A stretch of DNA of 64,000 bases from Valencia hispanica (GCA_963556495.2 OY747709.1:19534900-19598899); one strand, 5' to 3'; counted from the first letter of the stretch, positions 36,021 through 48,274 are shown. Notes: generated from the sequence alone by a model not told the origin. A program made the numbers and translations.

Positions 36021-37200
36021 TAAATGACATGGGTCTCTGTGTCACATCTTATTTTCCCGCCAGGGTAATGGAAGTTACGCTTCTGGAAATCCTGACATAA
36101 AAAAAAAAAAGTACAATTTAAAAGCATCTATATTTATTTTAATTGTTATAGACACTAATAACAGTTAAATTGTCAATGTTGATATATATTTGTTATGTTT
36201 TTTTTGCAGTGAATACATGTAGAGAAATTAAGTTAGATTTTTCAGATCTTTTGAATTTGCAATTATAAATATATTTGCAAAAAAGTTATTTTAGGCTTTT
36301 GCACATTTTTACCAGGGATAGCAACACATTTATCTGGATCTTTAAGTGCTGAATGAAACCAAAACAGTCCCAATGTGTTTGATATTTTAACACATCTCCA
36401 TCATTTACTTTTTCTTCCTTTTGTCAACCTTTGCCTCCATCTGTCTCTTCTGGTTTGCATTCAGGTCAGATGAGTCACATGTAGATCCTTTTCCATTTTC
36501 AGTCTGTTTCACTCCCCCCCCATGAAGCCATTACACCGTCCCTCACCCTTTTTATTCACCCTCTCCCTCTCGCTCCAGGATGTGACATTTATGAGATTAT
36601 AATGAAACAACAGTCAGCCCGAGTCACAGTCAGAGCAAAGCTGTCACTTTCATTGTTTGCTGTGTGTTATCTGTGTCTTCATGTCGACTCCCAGCTTACC
36701 ACTCACTTCCCTTTTTCTATCTTTCATTGCATTTATAGACCTGAACTTCTCTGTTAACCCTTTATAATAATCACTCTTTAATGTCTTTCACTCAACGTGA
36801 GTATTTTTCATTTGCCTTGACTTTTGGGACCCCCCCAAACACACACACACTTTTTTTTCTTATTTCCATCCCTCTTTGGAGACTTTTTACACCGGAGCAC
36901 AGAGAAGAGGGCTCGGATTGTAATTCCCGAGACTGTGAACAACACTGCAAGTGAATGATGGCTTGATTTCCAAATCCAAAAATGTGAAAATGAAACACAT
37001 TTTGAGCCCTTTTATTATTTCAAGAGTGAAAAAGGAAAATGTACTTGAATTAAAGTTAGTTACTGCACATGTGACATGTATCATGTTTTTGTAAACCCTG
37101 TTCCTGTCACATTTTGCTCTTTCCATTGGATAACACGTTTTGCAGCTTATAGAACTGTGAGAGTCACGGTAAAAACACTCTTTATGCAATTCCATCATCA
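36021..37200. other. Intron 1 sequence, nothing recognised
   Basis: No family identified. Several poly-T and poly-A runs and a C-rich patch at 36510-36570. Confidence 0.45.
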
Positions 37201-37202
37201 GT

Positions 37203-37450
37203 TTGTGTGTCTGTCTGTGTGTGTGTGCACATGTATAGCTATGGTATTTAGGACCTTCTCTGGCATATTCGCTAACCTTCTGAAGATCGATGGACCTTAT
37301 AGGGACCAAAGCCCGGTCCTAATATGGTGGATCCCCTTTCTTAAGGTTAGGGGTTAGGTTTAAAGGTATGGTGTGAATTATGTTTTGGTTAAGGTTAGGG
37401 TTAGGAATAAACTGGTAATGGTCAGGGTTAGGGTAAGAATTTGGGTTATG
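37203..37450. repeat. Dispersed repeat with telomere-like GGTTAGG core, copy 1
   Basis: A (GT)n stretch and 'catgtatagctat' are followed by 'gggaccaaagcccggtcc', then degenerate units of TTAGGG type ('aaggttaggggttaggttta', 'ggttaaggttagggttagg'). The same order is seen at 56545-56885, so this is a dispersed family rather than a chance run. Confidence 0.75.
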
Positions 37451-39344
37451 CATAAATGCAGCTATTAAAATCGATTGAATTTATTGTTTTGTTAATGATA
37501 AATCAACAGCGCAGCATCAACATAGATCTGCACTTTACTGTTGACTTAATGCACTTCTTCTGTTTGTTCTTCCCCAATTTAGTATTTTACCTATATCTGT
37601 TTACAGAATTTGCTTTTAAATTACATTATATTTCTCTACATTTGCAAACTTGTAAAATGTAAAGTGATGGAAAAAGTGTATCTTGAATAATGATCCTGAA
37701 AGGTTGTTTTTTTTTGTGGCTGAGCAAAGAATAACCACTCCAGTTTCTTCTGAATGCCGTGACTTGTGCAGTTTTTATTTTTATTTTTAGCAAACATCTA
37801 ATTTTTTCTGTTTTTTTAAACCATAATTTCAGTTAAATGCCTTTTTTTCTGATCCTAGTTTTAATTAGATAACCAGCTACTTTATAACACTATCCTCCTC
37901 TTGCTTGAGAGGCATCAGTTATTTTAGTTTTTGTATCTGATCACAGACTTAATCCATGACTGCTTGTTGTTGTAATAAGATTTGAAGTGTTAGAAAATTT
38001 GTAAAAAATAAATAAAAAATTTAGAGAATTGCATCACTGTATTTTTATGAGTTTTACTAAGGGCAAAAAAACTGTATCTACTTTTCTCTTTCTCTCTCTC
38101 CTTTTGCCTGTTTAATCCCTCTCTCCTCTTATTATTCCCCTTTCCCTCTGCCTGTAATCCTCTCATACAGTAACTCTTGCAGGCTATTTCTTTACAGCCA
38201 CATATTCATTCAAAACCCTGCTCCTTCTTTTCTATCTCCTCACAACATTTTTCTGCTTTCTCTCCTCTTATTTCTGTACTTACAGTGTTTCCTCCCCCTG
38301 TGTGTGTGTATGTCTATGTTGTGTACTGTGTGGTGTTGTGTATTCTGTGTGTTTGCAGACATGGACATGCTTTATTTATTTGTGTATTTCTGAGCAGTGT
38401 TTTCCTGTAGCAGATAGATTTTTCTCTGTGTATAGGTTTTTGTGCATCACTTGTGTTTGTGTATTCTCAGGTGGCTCTGGATCGCACTTGAGGGTGCATT
38501 CATATCTTCTCGATGAATAATATCTGCACAGGCCAGAGTGTTGGGACTGCTCTCCTCCCTTTTTTGCCCTTCGTGCTTTTCTCAAGTGCTTTCCTTTGCA
38601 CTTTCCTCCCTCTGTTTCTCTGTTTGCCTGAGTTGCTGTCCACTTTCCTACTCTAAATCTCTTCTCTTTGTTCTCTTTGTGACTGTTGGTGTCTGGCTAT
38701 TGATTCCGAGGGGAATCCTTGTATTTGTTATGCAAAAGCCACGGTTTATGCAGATGCAAACACACACACTCGGAGCGGGCTTTAGGGCCGGATGGTTGTG
38801 GCCGTAATGAAACTACTTGGCACCCCAAATAGCAGCTGCGCAAGGTGCCTTTGAGCAAAGTAACCCTCACCAGCTCCAGTGGCCAGCAGCAGAGTCTGTG
38901 GTTGGTTGTACTGGCAAACTCCCAGTTGTGACTGTAGTTAGCAGTCTGAATGTAGCGCAGAGCTTTGCTGGAAGAAAGAACTTGTGGCTAAGTAGACATC
39001 TCTGTGTGAAGGAAGGTTAAGGCAAAGTCAGTGTGGTATTAGCATGTCGGTGAGACTTTTTCAGTCAGTCTTTCTCTGAGAAGACATAAAAACACAGAAG
39101 TGAATGAGATGGTAAATGGCTGCCCAAACTCATTCTCACAGCTTCTTCAGTTTGAGGATCTCGCAGTCTTTGTGCAAATCAATGCAGTTACATTGTTTTA
39201 CCTTCAATTAATGTCACAATTTTCTTGTCATAGAAATTAAAATGTTAAATAAGTATGTGTAGCACTCTCTCTGGCTTAATGTCCGGTAGCTGGATAAGAT
39301 GAGTTTGAGGGCCAGATCTAGAAAAAAACAAAAAACTAAGGCTC
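37451..39344. other. Intron 1 sequence, mostly unassigned
   Basis: T- and CT-rich tracts (38078-38112, 38210-38300), GT-rich 38300-38360. A stretch near 38835-38885 ('gtgcctttgagcaaagtaac') recalls a common fish repeat but is too decayed to classify. No gene. Confidence 0.4.
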
Positions 39345-39610
39345 ATAATCTGGAGCTCGAGTTCCTCAAAGTGTTCAAAGTTTCCCAACCATTATAAAGC
39401 GATGGTGAAGAGGTAGCACTGTAAAGTGGTTTCAGTTCTATTACATAAATATGGATTGACCTAAACCACTCCTCTTCAGCACTGGCTATGTGTTTAGGGT
39501 AGTGTTTTGCAGCCTCTAACAGGTTGTCTTCCAATATTGCTCTGCATTTAACTCCATTCGCCATGAAGAAAAGCATCCTTGCAGCATGATGCTGCTACCA
39601 CCTTATTTTA
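39345..39610 (-). mobile_element. Tc1-like transposase fragment
   Basis: Minus-strand 'NGVKCRAILEDNLLEAAKHY' and, on the plus strand, 'gcagcatgatgctgctacca' at ~39580-39600 (the GGSIMLWG block). No terminal repeats are retained. Confidence 0.7.
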
Positions 39611-39974
39611 ATCCCAATTTTTTCCCTGCAAAATAAGTGCATGCATTTCCATCCTTAAACCTCCCTAACGGATCATATTTATGAATATTGTTTTGTTTTA
39701 TGATGATTGTCAGTGAAGATATAGGTTTTATACCCGGCAGCAATTGTTGTCAATGGGAAACCGCTACATTCTCTCACATTCTCTAATCTGGCCAATTTAC
39801 ACACATAAAAATAAGAATAGCAATAGCATACATTACCTATTATAACAAGGCATGATTACAAGTGTGTATAGAACCGTTTTAGATAAATAAAAATACAATG
39901 GCACATTACCCAAGCTTCACCAAAAGAACCTTAAACTCGCTTAATCATTTTATAAATGTGGCCAAGTGAGGTTA

Positions 39975-40480
39975 AAATATTATTATGTACAAATATGCAT
40001 CCTGGTATGGTATGATACTTTAATCAACTGATAGCAGTTGTATGTAATTATCTTATAGGAGTCATTTAGTGCACTGAATATGGGCCACACTTTGTAGAAA
40101 GGGTTGTCTGCCGCCTTTAAGTTATCCACCAGATGAACTGAGGCCATTATCTCATCAAAGTGCCCCTTTCTCATTGCATTTAAGATGGCTTCATTGTAGA
40201 CATCAGGGTTCATATGACCAATATATGTGTCTCTGTGGCACAGAACATGAGTCAGAGGTGAGCAGAATCCCATAAAAAGTCACCAACTCATCCATGTTCA
40301 GATCAAGTACTTTCCTTTTTGGTTAGCATTGAATAGGCATTTAACATCTCAGCTTTGAGCTCAGAGTCAGAAAGTACACGCAGTAGGAACTTATCAACTA
40401 GGTTGGGTTTAGTTTCTTTCATAAAATTTACTGCAGCTGGCATCCTGTAGCTGGCAAATAAGATGTCTAGTTGTGACTTT
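39975..40480 (-). pseudogene. piggyBac-like transposase fragment
   Basis: Minus-strand frame 40273-39983 holds 'PDVYNEAILNAMRKGHFDEI' and 'MASVHLVDNLKAADNPFYKV' followed by 'WPIFSALN'. This order (tyrosine-asparagine, 'M-R--FEEI---LH--DN', then 'DK--K-RP---LN') is that of the N-terminal part of piggyBac/PGBD transposases. Further homology ('FDLNMDELVTFYGIL') continues upstream to ~40480 in a broken frame. The catalytic Asp region is not seen. No TTAA-flanked ends found. Confidence 0.6.
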
Positions 40481-41099
40481 AAAAAACCCTGTCCCCATTT
40501 AATCTATTTTAAATGTTTTTTCCCCGTTTTCTATTGCATTGCTTTTTGATTTTCATCTGGGCAATACTGAATTGTGGGGTTTCAGTAACTTTTGGGCACC
40601 TGCTTTTTCACTTTGAGACTGTTGGTGGGTCATTTTCTGTTTCCTATACCATTTTGGGGTGTAATTTACTTTAGGTCATCTCATTTGTCTTGGTTGTGGG
40701 CTCTAATTTGTCTCAGGGCATTTCCTTTTTTAGCCAGATGCTATGGGAGACTCACTATAAAAGCAGTAGGTTTTCTGCTTCTTCTTTTTCTTTCCGTTTA
40801 AATTTACTCTTCTTACAATCAAAAGATGCATGCATGCATACAATTCTCATTCTATATGAGTAGAAGACCCTTTAAAGAAACGTTGTACAAAATATTTCAG
40901 TTATATCTGTTCATTAAGGTATTTTAGTCACTTCCTCTTGTACAAGTTTGAGGCAAGCATTTACCTCCAGCAGTGCAGGCAGGAAGTAAAGGCATCTGGT
41001 CATTTGACCATTCACACCAGCTACTTGAAACAGATATTGCTTAGACCAGACAACCTATTTATTTATTTTTATTGTTAAACTTGAATTTGCTGACCAAAG
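40481..41099. other. Intron 1 sequence, nothing recognised
   Basis: T-rich. No repeat or gene identified. Confidence 0.45.
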
Positions 41100-41950
41100 C
41101 CAAAGCAACACTTCTAGATATTCCAGAAGTAAAAAGAAATATCTGGCAACAATTGTGGAGATGATGTATTCCGGTGATGTGAAATGCTACTTTTCCACAA
41201 CAGAAAGAATGTAGAGCAAAATGTTCCATTTTGGTTTCATCTGATGAGAATACCTTCTTCAACACTGGCATTTTTTTGACACTCTTCAATTTAAAAAACA
41301 CACACACACAAAAAAAAGATTTGTTGAGTGCACAGTTAATGGCTGTCCTGTTAACAGGTTCTGCCATCTGAGCTATGGGTCTTTTTCCCCTCTCCAGAGT
41401 TACCATGGGCCTCTTGGCTGTTACTCTGAGTAATGCTGTCCTTGCCTTGCCTGTCTGGTTAGCTGGTTGGCCATGTCTTGGCAGACTTGCAGTTGTGCCA
41501 TACATGTATCATGTTTGAATAGTGGATTGAACGGAGCTCTGTGAGATGTTCAAAGCTTGGGATATTGTTTTCTCACCTAACTCTGCTATAAATGTCCCCA
41601 CAACCTTTCCCCTGACTTATCTGCTGCTTTCCTTTATCTCATGGTTGCCATTTGTTCACTAATCCTCTCTAACAAGCCTCTGGGGCCTTCACAAAAAGCT
41701 GGATTATTAATGAAAATAAATCACACACTGGTGAACTCTATTGATGGAACAGATGACGTCTGAACACATTTGATAGCACTAGATTTTATTCAGGGGTGTC
41801 AGAGAAAATGGGACTGAATAACAAATGCATGCCACCATAATTATTTTATTTTATTTTGAAAACCACTGTCTGTCAAAAAACTAACAGTAAAATACTCAGC
41901 AATGTATGCTTGCAACATGATACAATGATAAATAAAATAAAATCAAAGTT
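41100..41950 (-). mobile_element. Tc1-like relic
   Basis: Follows the reverse complement of a Tc1 element: 'caaaatgttccattttggtt' (41218-41237), 'tcatctgatgagaatacctt' and 'gttaccatgggcctcttggc' (~41399-41418) align in order with 19990-20240 of the fuller copy. Remnants of the 5' flank and terminal repeat follow to ~41950. Many frameshifts, plus a small CA-rich insertion at 41298-41318. Confidence 0.7.
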
Positions 41951-43334
41951 CATGGAGTATGAATCTTTGGAATACATTTGACAATCACAAATTATTTTCT
42001 CACTGAAGAATATTTTAATTTGCCTAAATCTCATTGTATTATTTATTTTAATGTATTTTAATTTAATATGTTTCTAACACTGTCTTTCTTAATCTTCTTA
42101 ACAGACACATACAATAATGTATGCTGAAGTTTGCTGCAGGCTAGTTTTACATAACATACATGGCTATATTAATATTGCATCTCCTTCCATATGGGGAGTT
42201 AACAAAAATGGATGATGTAATAATTTCAAAGCCATTAATGCTGTGCATGCTGCAAATGAAAAATGGGTCAAGTGATAAACAATTTTTTCATGTGAATTTC
42301 CCCACTGTGGGATCAATAAAGTATTTCAATTCAATTATTAAATACATTTAAGTAGCTTAGATGTGTTTGTTGCAAAAATGATTGAACTATGTCAAATTAC
42401 CACACATAAAAATAAATTCAATTGCTAAGCACAAGAAATAAAGCAACAACTTAAGAATTATATGTAATTTTTAATGTACCCGGTTTTGATATTCCTATTA
42501 TTCCCTATTATTTACCACATAAGGTGGCTAAATTGGAACAAACCTATGTGTATAGTCACAGTTACTGTGAGATTATTCCCTTTCCAGTCGCCCACCGAAG
42601 CATTCAGACACTAACAGCCTACCCATAACATGTAAAGCACTTACCAGTGCACAGCAATATGCTCCCCTTTTCTTCACATTACTTCCATCAGGCTTCAGAC
42701 GAAAATGCACAACCAGGCTGTTGTTTGACCTCACAGTAATAGTGGCTTTAAACACACTTTCACACTCTAAGGAAGTGTGCATGCGGATCAGGGGTTCTGA
42801 TGCTTTATTATGTGAATATAGTACCTTTTTTTTTTTTACATTGACTTCTCTGCCCAGATTTGAAACATGAAGCTGCTGGAGCTTGAATACACATGTGCAG
42901 AAGAGTTAGCATTCTGTGAACCATCCAGTGGTTATTTGAAAAATGGATTATGTAAACTTTTTTTCACCCTGACTTGAGTTTAAAGGCCTTTTATATGCTT
43001 CTTGTCAGGTATTCCAAGAGCTCAGATGGTGAGTACATTATATAGTACTGCAAGCCTGGATACAGATCAGCACACAAAAAAATTCACTTACAATACATAT
43101 AGGTCAATGCGCTGAAGTTAACCACTATCTTCTGGGTGAGTACTCTGATGGTTCTTGTTTAATGTGGGTCAGCTGAGAGAGGTCAGGTCCTGGGTGAATA
43201 TGCTTTTACTCCGGATTAAGTCCATCTGAGATGGCAATGTGTTTATTTTCTTCTTTTTTTAAACAGGGAAGGTAAAATGAGGTGAGTTTCAAAGTTCTAG
43301 TGACTCCTGAGAGGGATCAGGTTGTTCGCTAATC
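41951..43334. other. Intron 1 sequence, mostly unassigned
   Basis: AT-rich. 42290-42340 ('tttccccactgtgggatcaa' then 'taaagtatttcaattcaatt') is a common retroelement 3'-tail motif in fish. Nothing else recognised. Confidence 0.4.
42255..42345 (+). repeat. Retroelement 3'-tail-like fragment
   Basis: The 'gaatttccccactgtgggat' + 'caataaagtattt' signature with a degenerate ATTCA-type end resembles a widespread fish retroposon tail. The family was not determined. Confidence 0.45.
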
Positions 43335-43550
43335 AATACGTCACCAGTTTGATCTCAAACTTTTCCAGTCCACATGTCCAAGTGCTTTGGGCAGGACACT
43401 AAATCCACGGAAGTCTGATGGATCAGTGTGTGTATATAAAAGACAAGGAGCATAATACATAGGATAAAATGCTCAGCTGAGTGGATGAAGCTTTTACTGT
43501 TATGAGCTTTGAGTGGTCAATATCGCCATAACCTCCATTTACATCGCTCT
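43335..43550 (+). repeat. Degenerate SINE-like fish repeat
   Basis: 'gtccaagtgctttgggcagg' + 'acactaaatcc' followed ~110 bases later by 'gagctttgagtggtcaatat' and 'ccatttacatc' matches the order of a common teleost repeat (remembered tail: GCTTTGAGTGGTC ... CCATTTACC). Several indels. Confidence 0.5.
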
Positions 43551-43885
43551 TGGCCCCGTATAGAGGATGTCATTCATAAAAACCATAATTCCTTTTCTGT
43601 AGCAATGATGGCGTCAATTGAAAACACAACATATAGGAGAACACAAGAGAATCAAACCCAGCAGTATCATTCTCATGTTAGGCTGAAACGTTTTTGATCC
43701 AATATTCAAAAATAGGTATATAAGATGAGACTTTACTGGAAAAAACACTTGGGACACCCAGCTGAATATTCAGTATCATATGATGATATTTAAATTTCAT
43801 CCCTGGAAAAGAATATGATTTAATTGGACTTAATAGAAATAACCACATCTTACTCAATAGATAACAGATACATAAATGTGTTTTC

Positions 43886-44480
43886 TTGCTGCTGAAGAAG
43901 TTAATACACCCTTCCTTGTTTTACCTTCTTTAGCTGAAGTAACTGCAGTGCAGAAGGTTCTTGTGGACTGACCAGTCTCAGAATTTTTGCCCCACTCCTC
44001 ACTTTCGGCTGTGAGAATTCTGTCTTGCATTTACAGTCCATTTCAGGTCAGCCTACAGCATCTCAATGAGATTTGGATGTTGACTAAAAGACGAGTACTT
44101 CCCCAAACCATGACACTTCCAGCGTACGCCTTTGCCTACACCAAACTAAATATCTGGCAAACTTTAGTCTGGTCTTCTCGTTTTCAGCAAAGGTTTCCTC
44201 TTGGCACATCTTCAATGAAAGCTGAACGTGTGCATGTTTTTCCAATTGTAAAGGCATGCCCTTTCTTATCGTAAGTAGCAAGAGACCTTGAGACCTTATT
44301 GAATCCCTTACCAGAGTCATACACTTCTACAATCTTCTTTCTGAAGGCCTCAGACGGCTCTTCACCGTTGTTTCAACAGTCAGGAGGACACCAAACTAAA
44401 TCTTTGAGGTGTAAATAGGGCAAACTCACTTTTAAACACTGAGTAGCGATCTTCTAGTCATGGTCAGAAAATAGAATTTG
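43886..44480 (-). mobile_element. Tc1-like relic
   Basis: Reverse complement of a Tc1 transposase of yet another fish family: 'agcctacagcatctcaatga' (the PDLNPIE region), 'cttccagcgtacgcctttgc', 'ttagtctggtcttctcg', and 'ctgaaggcctcagacggctc'. No intact frame, ends unclear. Confidence 0.6.
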
Positions 44481-45273
44481 GACGTGTTGGCTGGCTGTAG
44501 CCCCCGAGGCGTCAGCGGGGGTCCCCCATCGGCCGATCCCTGGTCGGGTCCCCGCTGGGAGGTGGGGTGCCCTTGGGTCTCCAGGTGCATGGCTGGGATC
44601 CGCCCTGGCATAGCTGGCTGTCAGCAGAGCCTATAGGCTCATCGCCATGCCCCCCCAGGGTCCCTGCATTGTAACTACTGGATGTTTCCCCGGGGCTCTC
44701 CTCTGCTTCTCTCTTGGGGGTGTGGTCAGCCCTGCGTTGGTCCTTCTGGGGCTCCTGTGCTCTGGGGGTCCTTTGGATGTGTACGCCTCCGATCTTCTTC
44801 GTGTGTGCGTCGATTCCTGCTATTCCAGCTATTGAACACTCGTATGGAGAAACCTTATATGCCCCAGCATGCTCATAGACGCACGCATGTACACACGCAC
44901 GCGCACAGATTCATTCTTTGGCTGAGTTTACTACAAATGCATCTTGTAATAATCGGTACCATGATCTTTTCAGTGACACTGTTGCTGTATTTATATATCC
45001 ATTTGTGGGTTGTGGTTTTGTAGTTCTCAGTTCACATTGTTTGGTTTGTTTTATCATTCTTGTTTTTCCCCCTCTGCTGTCCTGTAGGTGTAGAAGCAGA
45101 CTAGGATGTTTTCTTGTATTTTCTTTATTCCCCTTCCTCTCAGATATTTTCAACTCACCCTCTCCCTTTTTACTTTTTTTCCTACTTCTCTTCATCTTCT
45201 TTCTTTTTTCCCCCTTTATTTTCCGTCTCCGTGTCCATAACATCAGCGGGAAAAAACCCACTGCAATTTCTAA

Positions 45274-45899
45274 AGCCGCGTTCACACCGGTCAGCACGTC
45301 CAGGCGTCAAATCGCTCAAACGGACGAAAGTCGACGCTTTAAAATTAAAACCCAGCTGCTTGCACACTTGTGGTCTGCGTCTGCGCGTCGAGGCATCAGC
45401 GCTAGCGTTAGCTAGCGTAGCGTTAGCTAACATAACAAGAAAGTTAAAAGAAAAAATATTTTATTACCTGGCACTCCAATATCCTCCGATATCTTCCTCC
45501 AAATCAGATCCGATCTCTTCCTGTCTTTGTAAAAAGACAAAGACGGGTCATACAGTTTACGGACATTACATACAGCGACGATCAGTTTGTCCTCCATCTT
45601 GAATAAAAAATTTGCCGATTCACCCATGGAAGGAGTTACTACGTCAGTACAACGAGTCGCTCTGATTGGTTGACGCCGCGCGTCTGCTGCCCGAAAGTTC
45701 AGTTTTCCCAACTTGACGCAGCAGACGCCCCGACGGACCGTCGGGGCATCAGCCGCGGGGACGCGCTGATGCCAGCTGCGCCGACGCGCGCGACTTGCTG
45801 CTTGGCAGTTTGGCGCCCACTAGATGCGTAGATACCATAGACTTGCATGTAATCTAGCTGCCCTGCTGCCTGGACGCGATGACCGGTGTGAACGCGCCT
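45274..45899 (-). mobile_element. PIF/Harbinger element, internally deleted, with one MADF exon
   Basis: Ends read inward AGCCGCGTTCACACCGGTCA and AGGCGCGTTCACACCGGTCA (19 of 20 identical) and are flanked by TAA on both sides (45271-45273, 45900-45902), the PIF/Harbinger 3-bp target duplication. Subterminal regions are GC- and CpG-rich with many GACGC units. The interior keeps only the first exon of the DNA-binding protein gene; no DDE transposase gene is present. Confidence 0.9.
45468..45597 (-). CDS. MADF-domain first exon of a Harbinger Myb-like protein (fragment)
   Basis: From ATG at 45597 the minus strand reads MEDKLIVAVCNVRKLYDPSL, then 'FYKDRKRSDLIWRKISED' and 'IGVP', the N-terminal half of a MADF domain (L-V-L-D---Y-D---W--I). 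The exon ends CAG|GTAATA at 45468/45467. In complete PIF/Harbinger elements this second gene makes a DNA-binding partner of the transposase (family knowledge). Here the later exons are deleted, so it is a non-functional or truncated remnant, although the frame and donor are undamaged. Sequence upstream of the ATG is GC-rich and could have been its promoter. Confidence 0.7.
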
Positions 45900-46060
45900 T
45901 AATAAAGATTTCTTACACATATATATCAAGTGGAGTACTATAGCAAAGGCCATAATGCTCCACTTGTGAAAGTAAATCTGTTGGGCTTCTACTTGGTACT
46001 CTGACACCAATTCTGAGTGCCACACTGCCAGACAGGACACCTTAAAAAAAAAAGAATTTG

Positions 46061-48274
46061 CTGTGTTGTTGCCTCACAACTTTGACTCATACATATACTT
46101 CTGTCCGGTGCTATCTCGCCTTTCCTCTCCTCTCACATCCTAAAAGAGCCCGATGGCTGCTTTAATTCTCTGTTGGTTTATTGTGTTGTGTAACTATGAC
46201 ACAAACAATGAAAAAAACGGTGGCACAGACGAGTTTTCCCATTGACCTGAATTTGTAGCTCTTTTTTAATATCTTCATGTGTTTTAAGCTTGTTGCTTTC
46301 ATTTCGGTGCCACCACAGCCGACATACACCTCCACTTCAGAATCGTGTTTTAGAAAAGTGTAGGACTGTTTCAGACACAGACAACAGGATTAGTCTATAG
46401 AAACACTAATCTAATTTCATGCTATGTCATTTAACTGACTGCAGGCCAAAGATACAGTTGTTTTGGGTCATATATGCTTAACCCCATTAACCTGTCACGT
46501 GTAATTCCTTGACATTACACTGACACTAAAAGCAAAGTGGGCTGTCTTTCCAGTAGACAAATATACCGAAAAACATAATGTTTCCCAACTTGTAAGATTT
46601 TCTCCCTACTTTGTAGTCAGCAGGCTTTAATTGTTCTTATATTGGAGCTGCCCTGCACAAAAAAAGATCTGCTTGAAGAGCGTGTTTATTTCCAAAGTGA
46701 TTTGAGTGACAGAATAATTCCTGGGAAGTTGTGATAAATACAGCAGCATTATCCTGCAGGGGCATGCTATGGTGGTGAATTCAGGCTTGGAATGGATAAA
46801 ATTCTGACAGGAATAGTTTCTATAGAGTTCAAGCGTAACAGATTCATGCTCCCTGCTGAGAGCTTTGCAGAGAGGCTGGGGAACCTTTCCTACTCATAGC
46901 TGCTCCTCACACCTTTTTAGTCTAATTCACATGAAAAAGCATTCACTTACAGCAGGAAAATTACAACCTTTTTATCCTAGAGACATATACTTAAACCAGG
47001 AGAGAAAATAGTTTATATATAGGATAGAATAGGATTTTATAATGATGAGTTGAACTCAGATGTTTCACATTAATCATTATCATACAAACAACCAGGCAGA
47101 GTGGTTCCTCTGAATTGCTACTTTATCCTGACATTTATCTCCTGTTTGTTTCTCATTAGCGGCCTTTCAAAAATACGTTTGGGTGAGTTTTTAAAATACA
47201 ACAAAAGATCAAGTTAAAGCAGCATATCTGTGATGAATGCCATGGCAAACAGAGGCAGGTGCAGGAATGAAGAGGACGGCTGCAGCTCCAAACAGCTGCT
47301 ACCCAGTGTTACACCTGCTCAGTGGAGAGGTCACTGCAGATCTGTTTGGAACAGCATGCATCAGGATCTAAAAGTGACAACTGAGTTAAAACTTCAGATA
47401 GCTCAGTCATGTTAAGTTGGGATTGGGCAGATTTTACCATTGTTAAGTTCCTGTAGGCTGCTGTTGTGTGTAGCTTTTCTAATTCTATATTTCATACGAA
47501 TGGATATAATTAGACTCTAGATCTCATGAGTGAAAAGGCTTTGGCTATCAAACAGAACTCAGGAATCCACTGTCAGGCCTGTAATGATGCGTAATGGAGT
47601 TTAATTCTTGTGTTATTTTGCAGGTCTGCCTCTCTCCTCAGCCTTGCCTTTACTGAAACGTTTCTTTGCTTTGGCCGTTCACACTCTCTTTAGGAGGGAA
47701 GTCATTTTTTCCCTTTGGGACGAGTGTGCTTCAAGCAGCCTTCTCTCAGCTCCATTTATAACTGTGTTCAGAAGCGGCTGAATTTGTTCAGCAGCAACTG
47801 CACCCATTTATCTGACAGACCCGAGGGCAGCTGGGAACGCCACCGGATTTGTTACACAGAGGTTTGAAAATTCAACCCTGCTCATTCTTCTGTTGGAACT
47901 TCTCGGGGACAGTGAACAACAGAGGAGTGAAGGGGAAGACCAAACAAAGCGAACGTGACAACGCAGTGTGAAATGGGATTTAAAACCATGTGATTGTGAG
48001 TGCACAGGGTGTGAAGAAACGGGTTGAGGGCACTCAGACAGTCTAGTATGTTTGAGGGTAAAGCAAGCGTAGCTTTTGTTTGCTGTAAATCCGATTGTGC
48101 TGTTTTTTTATTTATTTATTTGCTGGGTTTTGCATGCAAGCTGGACTATCTTCCCGTTTAGTTTATTTCCTTTTAATCCGCCCTCATTATCGTTTTAAGA
48201 GCGGAAACCGTTACAGTCAGACCCTTTACATTACAGCAGCAGTGTTAATGTCATGTGTGAAGCATTACTGAAAC
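46061..48274. other. Intron 1 sequence, nothing recognised
   Basis: Lower repeat content than neighbouring parts of the intron. No coding domain, RNA gene or named repeat seen. Confidence 0.45.

Larger units (their letters stand above)
44490..46060. mobile_element. Unclassified GC-rich insertion split by a Harbinger element
   Basis: 44490-44830 is abruptly GC-rich in an AT-rich setting. It is followed by an ACGC/CACA patch (44878-44905) and a pyrimidine-rich stretch (45120-45235), is interrupted at 45274-45899, and ends in A10 near 46045-46055. Composition and the A-rich end suggest a retroelement, but no coding domain or named family could be assigned. Confidence 0.35.

Noticed and set aside
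37320..37440. Interstitial telomere or chromosome-fusion scar
   Set aside because: The TTAGGG-like units are degenerate and embedded in a dispersed element with a second copy at 56.7 kb.
44682..45023. Possible host protein in the GC-rich stretch
   Set aside because: Leu/Ser/Cys-rich frames without domains, inside a probable mobile insertion and ending in microsatellite-coded residues.
45114..45602. Plus-strand 160-codon frames across the Harbinger region
   Set aside because: They run through a pyrimidine tract (F/L/S/P-rich) and across the transposon boundary. The real coding signal is the MADF exon on the minus strand.
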